From positions 1 to 64,000 of the forward strand of contig NZ_CAJZCE010000001.1 in assembly GCF_914768025.1 (NCBI RefSeq): a DNA stretch of 64,000 nt. The letters run 5' to 3'. The position numbers and the translations under genes were made by a program. Origin of the DNA: Snodgrassella gandavensis. GTDB lineage: Bacteria > Pseudomonadota > Gammaproteobacteria > Burkholderiales > Neisseriaceae. The notes beneath the pieces were generated by a model that was given only the letters and a program-made list of their open reading frames with translations, was not told where the DNA came from and made no database searches. Shown in pieces: positions 18,061 through 27,698 of this stretch (its first letter is position 1; each line of letters opens with the position of its first letter).

Positions 18061-18824
18061 CAGGCGAGTGTAGCCATAACCGGCGCATGGTCACTGGGGC
18101 GTTCCCAGCCACGAGCAGCGCTATCCACCTGTACTTCACGTAATGCCGGTAGTAATGGCTGACTCAGCAGGATATGGTCGATGCGTAACCCGAGCTTGCG
18201 TTTGAACATGTTCATGCGGTAATCCCACCAAGTGTAGTGGGCACTGTCGGGATACAGATAATGCAGGCTGTCGGTCAACCCCAGTTGCAGCAATTGCTGA
18301 AACCAACTGCGTTCCTGTGGCGAGCATAATACTTTGTCCTGCCATTTTTCTGGATCGTAAACATCTATATCCTGCGGAGCAATATTGAAATCTCCCAGCA
18401 GAATGGTTTTGGGGTGCTGTGCCAGTTCACGACGCATATAGGCATTCAGCGCGGCAAACCAGTGCTCTTTATAGGCAAATTTTTCACTGCCTACTGCTTC
18501 GCCGTTTACACAATAGGCACAGATAACCCTGATATCGTTGATGCTAGCAGCAATAATGCGCTTTTGCGGTTCATTCAGCTCGGGAATATTGATGGTAACC
18601 TGCTCAAGAGGCTGGCGGCTAAGTATGGCAACGCCATTGTAAGTTTTCTGACCATTCCATGCTGCATGATAACCAATTCGGGTAAATTCGGTCTCTGGAA
18701 ATTTGTCCTGCTCAAGTTTAAGCTCCTGCAAGGCCAGAATATCCGGCTGGTTTTCTTCCAGCCAGCGCAGGGTGTGGGGCAGGCGCACATTCAGTGAGTT
18801 GACATTCCATGTAGCGATTTTCAT
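18060..18824 (-). CDS. xth: Exodeoxyribonuclease III family AP endonuclease
   Basis: A 254-residue Mg-dependent endonuclease/exonuclease/phosphatase fold enzyme that cuts at abasic sites. Catalytic motifs are visible: MKIATWNVNSLNVR, ILALQELKLEQDKFP (metal-binding Glu), LLGDFNIAPQDIDVYD (Asp/Asn), RIDHILLSQ and the final SDHAPV His. Length agrees with E. coli XthA (268). It is the first gene of a two-gene unit with anmK, overlapping by one base. Confidence 0.94.
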   Translation of the reverse strand: MKIATWNVNSLNVRLPHTLRWLEENQPDILALQELKLEQDKFPETEFTRIGYHAAWNGQKTYNGVAILSRQPLEQVTINIPELNEPQKRIIAASINDIRVICAYCVNGEAVGSEKFAYKEHWFAALNAYMRRELAQHPKTILLGDFNIAPQDIDVYDPEKWQDKVLCSPQERSWFQQLLQLGLTDSLHYLYPDSAHYTWWDYRMNMFKRKLGLRIDHILLSQPLLPALREVQVDSAARGWERPSDHAPVMATLA

Positions 18825-18895
18825 GATGAATTCTGTAACAGCAAAACGGTTATTGTATGCGTAAAGTGTGGTGAGTTCCAGAGTGGATACAGTGA

Positions 18896-20227
18896 TTAAT
18901 CCAGTTGGGCAATGCTTACTTTGAGGTTGCGGATGCTAGCTAGCTGCTCATTCCAGTGGCGCTGTTTCTGCCTGAAATCGGCCAGTTCGCGAGCATTCAG
19001 TGTACGGGTGGGCAGGGCGACGCTGGTTGGGTTTACCGGCTGGCCGTTAATCCGTACTTCGTAATGCAGGTGCGGACCGGTAGAAACACCGGTGCTGCCT
19101 ACATAACCAATAATAGCTCCTGCCCGCACATGCTGGCCGACACTGAGGTTGGCAAAGGCACTCATGTGTCCGTACAGGGTTTGCATGCTGTCGTTGTGAC
19201 GTAATACGACTGTATTGCCATAACCCCCTTTGATGCCAAAACTTTCAACGGTACCATCAGACGGCGCATGGATGGGCGTGCCGCTAGCGACAGCATAATC
19301 AATGCCGCTGTGCATGCGCAGTGTTTGCAGTATCGGATGAAAACGGGTACCGAATGGTGAGGATATTCGCGCACCTTCAACCGGTACGCTGGTAAAGCCT
19401 TTGCGCAGTGGTTTGCCGTTGGCATCATAATACTGGCCATTGCCATCATTGCCGGTGTCGTAATAATAGGCCTGATATAGGTTGCCATTATGGTTGAATT
19501 CGGCAGCTCGGATATCGCCGGTAGCCAGTTCCTGACCACGATAATACAGGCTATCGTAAATCAGGCGGATGGTATCACCGCTTTGCAAGGTGTTGATGTC
19601 TATTTTATCTTTGAAAATTTCGCGCAGTGATTCGCGGATTTCCACAGGTATGCTTGCCTGTGCCAGTGCGCCACGGGCAGAGGTTTTCACGACTACAGCT
19701 TTGAATGTTGGCAGGGTTTCGGTATCAACCGCACTGACATCGGCATTCCAGCTATTGTCAACTTTTTTCAGTGCCACCAGGTTTTTTTCACCATTGTCGT
19801 CGTCATTAAAAAACTGGATATCGGTGAGGTGGCCATTATTATCCATGCGTATGCTGAATACCTGATTAACTTGTAAATGCTGTACTTTATTTTTGATGAT
19901 TTTAAGATTGGTTATTTGCTGGATTTCTTCGGGGCGGATGTTAAAGCGACTCAGTACCATGCTGATGTTGTCGCCCGGCTGGACAATCTCATCACGCCAG
20001 AAATTCAGGTTGACTGCATGAGTTTTGATGGTTACTGGTGCTATTTTTAGGGTGATGTGTTTTGCCTGATAGCGCTCTGGAGTATGTTTGCGGCTGGAAA
20101 TAAGCACAACAGCTATGCACAGTAGCAATGTGCTGGCTACGGCCATGCTACACCAGAGTTTGGGTTTGCTGGCTATTTTCTGCCTGAGGTGCCGGAGTAA
20201 CGCTGCTGAGTGGGTAAACATAGTCAT
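18896..20227 (-). CDS. M23-family peptidoglycan endopeptidase (MepM-like)
   Basis: A 443-residue envelope protein with a single amino-terminal membrane anchor (WCSMAVASTLLLCIAVVLI, about residues 25-43) and a periplasmic part. An opacity-associated/LysM-like region (VQPGDNISMVLSRFNI) precedes a carboxyl M23 domain with the zinc motifs GTRFHPIL, MHSGIDYAV and TGPHLHYEVR. Enzymes of this kind cut peptide crosslinks to make room for wall growth. It resembles MepM (YebA) and the related neisserial M23 peptidase. ATG codons at residues 1 and 3 are both possible. The gene is read alone, between xth and yihY. Confidence 0.9.
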   Translation of the reverse strand: MTMFTHSAALLRHLRQKIASKPKLWCSMAVASTLLLCIAVVLISSRKHTPERYQAKHITLKIAPVTIKTHAVNLNFWRDEIVQPGDNISMVLSRFNIRPEEIQQITNLKIIKNKVQHLQVNQVFSIRMDNNGHLTDIQFFNDDDNGEKNLVALKKVDNSWNADVSAVDTETLPTFKAVVVKTSARGALAQASIPVEIRESLREIFKDKIDINTLQSGDTIRLIYDSLYYRGQELATGDIRAAEFNHNGNLYQAYYYDTGNDGNGQYYDANGKPLRKGFTSVPVEGARISSPFGTRFHPILQTLRMHSGIDYAVASGTPIHAPSDGTVESFGIKGGYGNTVVLRHNDSMQTLYGHMSAFANLSVGQHVRAGAIIGYVGSTGVSTGPHLHYEVRINGQPVNPTSVALPTRTLNARELADFRQKQRHWNEQLASIRNLKVSIAQLD

Positions 20228-20309
20228 GGTTGGTATTTTGCTGAAAGTGCAACGCTAAAACCGGTAAATGTAAAACTATTTACCTGAAAATGCCAGTGGC
20301 AGATTATTT

Positions 20310-21551
20310 TTATGCTTTATTTTGTGGCTGCTGGCTTGAAAGCTGCTGTGGCAACTGTTTTGCCCATTCACACAGACTGATATCCAGTTGCTGTAAACAT
20401 GGTTGCAGCAGAGACTGAATTGAACTGCCTACTGCTGAATTGTGGTTTGGCTGATAAATAAATAGTTTATACAAATCGGCCAGCATGATTTTGTCTGGAT
20501 CTGTTTGCAATAGCCAGCCATTGCTGCTGTGAGCAATATAATGTTGTTGTTCGAGCTGGGTAAGTATCTGGTCTAGATGTTTATCGTTAATACTGAGCTG
20601 TTGCTGAAGCTGACCAGATTTAACAGCCTGCCCCTGCTGCTGAGCCTGTAATAGCTGGTATAGCATATCCAGTGCGTTTTCAAATGGCTGACACTGATGC
20701 AAATAGCGAAATCTTTCCTGATGCCAGTAGGGCAGTGAGGAGGTGAGTACGGCACCGGCAAGTAATAAAAGCCATAATAAATTTAGCCAGATTAAAAACA
20801 CCGGTATGGCAGCAAAGGCACCGTACACTTTCTGGTAATTGCCAAAATCGGTTACGAAAATGGCAAATCCACGCCGCAGTAAATCCAGCCCGACTGCTGT
20901 GATGATGGCACCCAGTAAAGCATGATGCCATCGAACAAAACAGAATGGCACCAGTTTGTATATCAGAAACAGCAACAGGGTAATCAGTGCCAGATTGGTA
21001 ACAATGCCGAAAAGTGTGCTGTAAAACGGAATCTGGCTGGCCATATTGGCCGGATTAGACAATAAACCAATGGCTGAAAGACTCATGCCCAGTACTACCG
21101 GTCCAAGAGTGAGTAATGCCCAGTAAATCAGGATTCGAATCCATAGCGGGCGCTGGTCGCGTGCCTGCCAGATTTGATTGAACGCATGTTCTATGGTCTG
21201 AATCAGCATTAATGAAGTGATAATCATGAAGCTAATGCCTACTGCGGTGAGGCCGCTGGCTTTATCACGGAAGGCATACAGATAATCGCTGACTGAGTCG
21301 GCACCGGCTGCCGGCACAATAATGTGAGTCAGAAACTGGTTAAAGCGTGTGGCCATATCCGCAAACATGGGAAAGGCATTTACCACAATCACGGTAATGG
21401 TAAAAAACGGTACCAGTGCCAGCAAGGTGGTAAAAGTTAGGCTGGCGGCAATCAGGGGCAAATTACAGCGCTGATAATTTTGTCCGACAAACAGTAAAAA
21501 CTGCGGCAAGCGCTGCTGTAAATATTTGCTTTTAAATGAATGTATATCCAT
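20310..21551 (-). CDS. yihY: YihY/BrkB-family inner-membrane protein
   Basis: A 413-residue integral membrane protein with about six hydrophobic spans in the first 270 residues and a cytoplasmic carboxyl tail of winged-helix type (LLQAQQQGQAVKSGQLQQQL and following). The amino end LIAASLTFTTLLALVPFFTI matches the UPF0761/BrkB family, once misnamed ribonuclease BN. Its function is not firmly known; a transport or lipid-related role has been proposed for relatives. An AGGAG ribosome site lies 5 nt before the ATG. It is divergent from wrbA. Confidence 0.88.
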   Translation of the reverse strand: MDIHSFKSKYLQQRLPQFLLFVGQNYQRCNLPLIAASLTFTTLLALVPFFTITVIVVNAFPMFADMATRFNQFLTHIIVPAAGADSVSDYLYAFRDKASGLTAVGISFMIITSLMLIQTIEHAFNQIWQARDQRPLWIRILIYWALLTLGPVVLGMSLSAIGLLSNPANMASQIPFYSTLFGIVTNLALITLLLFLIYKLVPFCFVRWHHALLGAIITAVGLDLLRRGFAIFVTDFGNYQKVYGAFAAIPVFLIWLNLLWLLLLAGAVLTSSLPYWHQERFRYLHQCQPFENALDMLYQLLQAQQQGQAVKSGQLQQQLSINDKHLDQILTQLEQQHYIAHSSNGWLLQTDPDKIMLADLYKLFIYQPNHNSAVGSSIQSLLQPCLQQLDISLCEWAKQLPQQLSSQQPQNKA

Positions 21552-21635
21552 GGCTACTCCTGATAAGGGGCTAATTGATTGTAACCAAAAAGCCTCTACA
21601 GTGCAGAATTTCCATGCTGACTGGTCAAGCTATGA

Positions 21636-22283
<648 letters not shown>

Positions 22284-22299
22284 AATAACTTTAGGAATT

Positions 22300-23043
22300 A
22301 TGATGAGTTACCACTCCAATTTAAGCAGTGCGGCTACTTTGCCGACTATTTACCGCCACCGTTCCATTCGTAAATTTACCGAGGAAGCGTTAACGGATGA
22401 ACAGCGTGAAGCCATTTGGGAAGCAGGGCGTGCGGCTTCTTCATCCAGTTTTATGCAAAGCGTGCATATTATTCGGGTAACGGATATGGAAAAGCGTGCA
22501 GCTTTGTCTGAAGTAGCGGCCAACCAGAAATATGTGCGTACCGCAGCCGAATTCTGGGTATTTTGTGTGGACTACACCAGACATAAACTCGCTTTTCCCG
22601 AAGCACAGTTGGACTGGACCGAAGGGATGATTATTGGTGCTGTTGATGCGGGTATTATGGCGCAAAACTGTCTGTTGGCGGCTGAATCGCTCGGATTGGG
22701 CGGGGTGTATATTGGTTCTTTGCGCAATGATGTAAAACGGGCGGCCGAAATTCTGGACTTGCCCCAGTTAACTTTCCCCCTATTTGGACTATGCTTGGGG
22801 CATCCGGCACAAGATCCGATGTATCGTCCGCGCTTGCCGCTGGATACATTGGTGAGCGAAAACCGCTATCGCCCACTTGATCCAGCCAAGCTTGCCGCTT
22901 ATGATGAACAGCTTACGCTGTATTACCGTGAACGCAGCGGGCTTGATCTGAACTGGAGTAAGGCAGTAGCCAACAACTTTGCTCAACCGGTACGTCCGCA
23001 GATTTTGCCATTCTTACACCAGCAGGGTTTGGCCAAACGCTAA
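22300..23043 (+). CDS. nfsA: NADPH-dependent nitroreductase (NfsA family)
   Basis: A 247-residue FMN nitroreductase. IYRHRSIRKFTEEALTDEQ (about residues 17-35) is the FMN-binding start of the fold, and ESLGLGGVYIGSLRN with FPLFGLCLGHPAQDP are the NfsA-type blocks. It carries out two-electron reduction of nitro compounds and quinones with NADPH. ATG codons at 22300 and 22303 follow a TTAGGA site; the second has the better spacing. It lies just after wrbA. The frame is open 30 codons further upstream, but only inside wrbA. Confidence 0.9.
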   Translation: MMSYHSNLSSAATLPTIYRHRSIRKFTEEALTDEQREAIWEAGRAASSSSFMQSVHIIRVTDMEKRAALSEVAANQKYVRTAAEFWVFCVDYTRHKLAFPEAQLDWTEGMIIGAVDAGIMAQNCLLAAESLGLGGVYIGSLRNDVKRAAEILDLPQLTFPLFGLCLGHPAQDPMYRPRLPLDTLVSENRYRPLDPAKLAAYDEQLTLYYRERSGLDLNWSKAVANNFAQPVRPQILPFLHQQGLAKR

Positions 23044-23118
23044 ACAGGTTTGCTAAAAAATTCACCAGTTTTGGCTGTATCAGTCGGAACTGGTGTTATT
23101 GGCTTAAAACAGAATAAG

Positions 23119-24273
23119 CTATTGTCGCAGTGACAGAATACTGTCTGCCAGTGCCTGACCAAGGCGTTGATAACCACTGGCAGTAAAATGAACGCCATCA
23201 CTGCGTGCCAGTCCCTGATTTATCCATGCTTTCATACTGCACTCGCCACCCATAACTGCCTGCCAGTCCCAGTAGAAAATATGCTGGTTTTGAGCCACTT
23301 TTTTTTGCATTGTCTGTAATTCAGTTAGTTTTTCTGGGCGTACGCCACAGGAACCGGCAGTACTTTTCAGGCTTTCCGGCGCGCCCAGAAGCATGATAGC
23401 GCTATTGGGTGAAGCAGTGCGAATCTGGGCAATTGTCTCAAGCAGATTCCGCTTAACTGTTTCGATCTCTACCCCGTTGTAGGCTTCATTTGTGCCAAAG
23501 GCCAGAATAATCAGGTCGGGCGCAATCACATTCAATTCCTGCTGCCATGCCTGTGTATTCCAGCGGTTCCACTGATTGAGCTGAAAACCGTTGATCCCCA
23601 ATGCAGAAAACACTACTCCCTGCCGGTTTTGATTTCGTGTCCACCAGCCGCCGATAGCAGTCTGAAAATTCATGCCTGCTTTAATCGTAATCGGGAAACG
23701 CGCATTAAACTGACTGAAATGCCACTGATTATCTTTAGGTTGTGCAGAAAGCAAAATCTGCTGGCCGTTACTGTCGGTAACTGTTAAGTCTTCATCGTTT
23801 TGTCCCTGCCGAATACTGACAATAACCGTTTGCTCTGCTTCAGATTCACGGGTTTTGATGGTCATCACCGCACCGACAGAGGGGGTAGCAATCAGGCCAC
23901 CAAGGGCGTAGTTCTGGCTGGTTTCCGTGCGGCTGGAAGCGGCTTGCCAGCCCTGATTCTGATAGGTAAAGCGCGCCAGCCGCATACCGGGAAACTGAGT
24001 GGGCATTGCCCAGCCGGGGCCGCCATTGCCCAATTGCTGTTGCAGGCGCACGCGCGCGGCGTCGGTAAGGTAATCTGCTGCGGTGTGCGAGTCGCCCAGT
24101 TGCACAATATTGATGCTTTTATTCTGTAAAGCCTGAGCCAGTTGTGCAGCATGTTTAGGCTGTGAAGATAAAGGGGCACGATTGTAGCCAGATTGAGCCG
24201 GAGCTGGATCGGCTGAGCACGCCATTACCCAAAGGCAGCAGCCCAGAATGGCTAAATGCTTTTTAGTGTACAT
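23119..24273 (-). CDS. Peptidoglycan O-acetylesterase-like SGNH hydrolase, lipoprotein (Ape1-like)
   Basis: A 384-residue SGNH/GDSL esterase with a lipoprotein signal: YTKKHLAILGCCLWVMAC has the lipobox VMAC, so Cys near residue 18 is lipidated. Catalytic blocks are QLGDSHTAAD (Ser), LAFGTNEAYN and SDGVHFTASG (Asp-His), the order seen in neisserial Ape1, which removes acetyl groups from MurNAc O-6. The start chosen overlaps the upstream patB-like gene by 11 bp; the frame is open 55 codons further but without signal or similarity. Position directly after patA-patB homologues is the strongest support for the role. A general SGNH esterase cannot be excluded. Confidence 0.8.
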   Translation of the reverse strand: MYTKKHLAILGCCLWVMACSADPAPAQSGYNRAPLSSQPKHAAQLAQALQNKSINIVQLGDSHTAADYLTDAARVRLQQQLGNGGPGWAMPTQFPGMRLARFTYQNQGWQAASSRTETSQNYALGGLIATPSVGAVMTIKTRESEAEQTVIVSIRQGQNDEDLTVTDSNGQQILLSAQPKDNQWHFSQFNARFPITIKAGMNFQTAIGGWWTRNQNRQGVVFSALGINGFQLNQWNRWNTQAWQQELNVIAPDLIILAFGTNEAYNGVEIETVKRNLLETIAQIRTASPNSAIMLLGAPESLKSTAGSCGVRPEKLTELQTMQKKVAQNQHIFYWDWQAVMGGECSMKAWINQGLARSDGVHFTASGYQRLGQALADSILSLRQ

Positions 24274-25474
24274 TTGATGTATCGTTTTCAACAGGCTGTA
24301 CCGGTAGGTTAAAGCGGTTAAAAATGTTTCTGGCGATGATTTTCTGTCCTGATATTGTGAAATGAATACCATCCGCACTACGAGTTTTGACTTTCTTTCC
24401 ATCAGCTTCGGTAACTGTATCATTGAATCCATTGTCATTGCTACCGAGCATAGCCCGAGTATCCACTATATAGCCGTGATTTCTGCTTACTTCGTCTGCT
24501 GTCAGCTCGCGCAGGTATACCATTTGTTCATTTAGCTTAGTGCGGCGCATATCCGGTGGCGTAAGCCATAATACAGTTACCTGATGCTGCCGGGCTGTAT
24601 CCATAATGGTTTTAATCCGGCTGCGGTACATACTTTCCCATTGTGCGGATGCAAAGCTGATGAAACGGCTGCCGTTACGCGGGTCGGGAACATCCCACGG
24701 GTCATTCGGGCCAAGAAATATTACCAGTATCTTGATATGCGGATGCGTATCCAGAGTACGGGCAATGGTTTGCGGCCAGTTAAAAAAGCTGGGGTAGCTA
24801 AGCCCGGTACTTTGCTTGCTCAGATTAATAGTCTTAATACCATAATCTTCACTGAGCCATTTCTGCACATGTGGTGCAACACCTTGCATCAGTGAATCTC
24901 CGGCAAAAAATACTTCATCGGTAGGCGTGAGGGTAAAAGCTGCCTTTATGCTGTTTTCTCTTGCGGCTTTTTGCAGAACCAGTTGGCGTTGTTGCTCGGC
25001 CAGTTTAGCCTGTTGCTGTATTCTGGCCTTATCCCTGTCAGTGTAAGCATAATGCTTATTAAAAGCAGTAATAATATTGTGATTAGCAGTGGCAATATTC
25101 TGATTAAGCCAGTCGATGCCATTGTTAAGCATCATGCTTGCCTGTGCGCCGCTTTGCCACCACGGCTGCTGTTTCAGTTTTGATAAAATACTGTTCTGAT
25201 GATAGGTCTGCTGATAATAAGCTGCTACCGAGTCCTGCATCAGCCATAATGAAATGCTGGCAGTAATCACTAAAGTAAGAAGAACAAAACGAAATTGCTG
25301 CTTGTTACTTTTTTCTACCTGTACTTCAGTTTTCGGTTCTTCACTGGCTGCTACCATAGGCAAGGTGGTGACTGTTTTCAGGCTAACCACGGGCATGTAC
25401 TCAAACTGCGGATATTTTCTTTGCTGATTGTAGTTTTGATAAGAAGGTAGACGGCGATATTTAGAAGTTGGCAT
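24263..25474 (-). CDS. patB: Peptidoglycan O-acetyltransferase PatB/PacB-like SGNH protein
   Basis: A 403-residue periplasmic SGNH protein anchored by one membrane segment (RFVLLTLVITASISLWLM, about residues 62-79) after a cytoplasmic lead. Catalytic blocks are FFAGDSLMQGVAPHV (Ser near residue 193), FLGPNDPWD and SADGIHFTISG (Asp-His). In the PatA/PatB system this protein puts the acetyl group onto MurNAc, which protects the wall from lysozyme. It overlaps the patA stop by 14 bp and the ape1 start by 11 bp, so the three are one tightly coupled operon. A coiled-coil-like Gln/Lys-rich stretch (IQQQAKLAEQQRQLVLQKAA) precedes the catalytic domain. Confidence 0.8.
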   Translation of the reverse strand: MPTSKYRRLPSYQNYNQQRKYPQFEYMPVVSLKTVTTLPMVAASEEPKTEVQVEKSNKQQFRFVLLTLVITASISLWLMQDSVAAYYQQTYHQNSILSKLKQQPWWQSGAQASMMLNNGIDWLNQNIATANHNIITAFNKHYAYTDRDKARIQQQAKLAEQQRQLVLQKAARENSIKAAFTLTPTDEVFFAGDSLMQGVAPHVQKWLSEDYGIKTINLSKQSTGLSYPSFFNWPQTIARTLDTHPHIKILVIFLGPNDPWDVPDPRNGSRFISFASAQWESMYRSRIKTIMDTARQHQVTVLWLTPPDMRRTKLNEQMVYLRELTADEVSRNHGYIVDTRAMLGSNDNGFNDTVTEADGKKVKTRSADGIHFTISGQKIIARNIFNRFNLPVQPVENDTSNVH

Positions 25475-26966
25475 AAATAAATCCCGGGATACCAGTCGGC
25501 GCGCAGATTAATACCAGAACCAGCAGCAGCAATAAAGGGAGAATCAGGCTGTAGCGAGGTAAGGTATCAGCACGTTCATATAATAAGCTGATGAGTTTCG
25601 CCAGCAATGGATACAGTATCCATGCCAGTAACAACAGGCTAAAAAAGTAAAATGGATTGGTGCTTAGTGGCACATTAATATGGTTGTACAGCAGCGCGTG
25701 TAACAGGAGTAAGGCATCATTAAGGGTTGGTGCACGGAAAAAAACAAAACAAAAACACACAAAATGTACCGTAAGCACAATACTGATGATTTTGCCAACC
25801 TTGCCGCTTTTGCTCAGGCCGTTGCGTGCCTGCTCCAGCGTGCAGTGACGCAGGCGGGAGTGCAGTAAGTCGCCCAGATTGAGCAATATTATGCCGGCGC
25901 CGTGTAATAATCCCCAAATGAGAAAATGCCAGCCATTGCCATGCCAGATACCGGATAAGGCCATGGCAATCAGTAAATTGAGCTGGGTACGTGCCGTACC
26001 GTGCCGGCTGCCGCCGAGTGGAATATAAATATAGTCGCGTATCCAGGTGGACAGGCTGATGTGCCAGCGCAGCCAGAATTCACGGATATTATGAGCCAGT
26101 AGTGGCGCGCGGAAATTCACTGGCAGACGAAATCCTAGCAGCAGCCCTATGGCCACCATCAAATCACTATAACCGGAAAAATTGAAAAAAAGCTGTACGG
26201 TATAGCCATAAATGGCCGCCAGTATCTCCAGACTCTGATACTGCATGGGATTGGCAAATACCGGATCAACCCAGTTGTCAGCAATCCAGCCTGATAACCA
26301 CCAGTTTTTCATCAGCGCCATGACTATCAGACATAGTGCCACAGTGGGCGCCAGAATCCGGCGGTATTGCTGAGTGTGGATTTGCGTCACCATGCCACAG
26401 GGCTTGTCGGATATATCTGTTAGCCCGCGTGCGTCATAGGCACGTGCAATCGGGCCGGCTGTAATGGTAGGGAAAAATGCCAGATGCAGAGCCAGAGCGG
26501 GCAGGGAAAGATGTCTGCCCGCTGGTTGCCCTTTGCAGCGCGTCTGATACAGGGAAACCAGATAGCTGATTGCCTGAAATGAATAATAGGATATGCCCAG
26601 AGGTAAGATAACGCTCGCCAGCCAATCGGAATCCAGTCCGAATGTATCCAGACTGTTACCCACCGGGGTGCGGAAAAAATCGAAATACTTCCACAATATC
26701 AGATTCAGCAGGGTAATCACACATCCGGTTATCAGCCATATTTTTGGCTTGCTGCTGTGATTAATCCGGATGGAAGTGGCGTAAATGAATACGGTGAATA
26801 CCAGTAAGGCAGTGAGTGCCTGTGCTTTCCCGCTCAGATAAATAATGAGATAGCTAGTGCACAGTAAAAGCAGATTTTGTAGCTGTGGTTTGGTTTTCAA
26901 AAGCCAGTACAGGCAGAAAAAGGCGATAAATGACAGGCCGAATTCGATAGAAATAAAGCTAAACAT
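25461..26966 (-). CDS. patA: MBOAT-family acetyl carrier PatA/PacA-like
   Basis: A 501-residue membrane-bound O-acyltransferase with about eleven hydrophobic segments. The MBOAT core is visible: PLGISYYSFQAISYLVSLY, FREFWLRWHISLSTW-type block (IREFWLRWHISLSTWIRDY) and the conserved His pair region SGIWHGNGWHFLIWGLLHG near residues 340-358. It would move acetyl from a cytoplasmic donor across the membrane to the SGNH partner. AlgI of alginate acetylation is similar, but no alginate genes are present, and the following SGNH and Ape1-like genes favour peptidoglycan O-acetylation. It is the first gene of the operon. Confidence 0.85.
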   Translation of the reverse strand: MFSFISIEFGLSFIAFFCLYWLLKTKPQLQNLLLLCTSYLIIYLSGKAQALTALLVFTVFIYATSIRINHSSKPKIWLITGCVITLLNLILWKYFDFFRTPVGNSLDTFGLDSDWLASVILPLGISYYSFQAISYLVSLYQTRCKGQPAGRHLSLPALALHLAFFPTITAGPIARAYDARGLTDISDKPCGMVTQIHTQQYRRILAPTVALCLIVMALMKNWWLSGWIADNWVDPVFANPMQYQSLEILAAIYGYTVQLFFNFSGYSDLMVAIGLLLGFRLPVNFRAPLLAHNIREFWLRWHISLSTWIRDYIYIPLGGSRHGTARTQLNLLIAMALSGIWHGNGWHFLIWGLLHGAGIILLNLGDLLHSRLRHCTLEQARNGLSKSGKVGKIISIVLTVHFVCFCFVFFRAPTLNDALLLLHALLYNHINVPLSTNPFYFFSLLLLAWILYPLLAKLISLLYERADTLPRYSLILPLLLLLVLVLICAPTGIPGFIYANF

Positions 26967-27698
26967 GAAGTAGATAAACTGTCAAAAATAGTGATTGTTA
27001 AACCGTGCCAAATAAAACTTGATTGAAAATTTTATTTTTAAAATCAGTTAATTCATGTTTATGATTATGAGCAGGCTGCCAGTGGGTAAACTATGCGTCT
27101 GCTGTATTCATAACAGGATTACACCCAAATAATTATATTATTCGAGTGCTATTAATACACTAAGAATGAATATTCACACATTATGAATTCAAACCCGTAT
27201 ATTCGGGCAGAATTAGGGTTTGCTCTCGTGTTGTGCTAGTGAATTTGCATTCTTTTCGGTTAATCTGAATTGGCTATAATACCCTTAATCCGATACTGCC
27301 ATGCTAAGGTTAATCGCATCAATATAGGGAAACGATATTTTACCCGTAAATGTGAAGTATTGTAACGAAAATTATATATAAAAATTTATTATCAAAATAA
27401 ATTTTATTTAAGGATATAGCTATTGATATCAGGCAGGATGTACAGAAAGCTATATTTTTTACCGTTTGTCTGCCTTGAATATTTCTTGGCGAAGAACTTT
27501 ATTGAAACAGCGGCCGATTCTCTTTTTTTTCTGCTATTATCAAATAAAGCTGGGTATTCATTATTTTGTAAGAATTTTTATATTAGTAATAGGTTCTGGA
27601 CTTCTGCGCTTGCAAACCACAGGCGCAAATGGGTTTGATTTTTACCATATGGCAGGGTTTAGCCTGTAGCGGTATTAGGCGATGAAAAAAGGCTTTCT
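26967..27698. other. Gene-free spacer upstream of the patA operon and the CDF exporter
   Basis: About 730 bp of AT-rich DNA between divergent genes. Two short plus-strand frames (27423-27638 and 27466-27669) overlap each other, lack a good ribosome site or similarity, and were not called. A TATAAT hexamer at 27275-27280 has no good -35 partner. The promoters of both flanking genes must lie here but could not be assigned. Confidence 0.5.

Noticed and set aside
23063-23095. Inverted repeat CACCAGTT/AACTGGTG between nfsA and ape1
   Set aside because: Eight-bp arms with a 17-nt loop and only a weak T tail; too poor to call as a terminator.
27423-27669. Two overlapping short plus-strand frames before the CDF exporter
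   Set aside because: No ribosome site, no similarity, and they overlap in different frames within AT-rich spacer.
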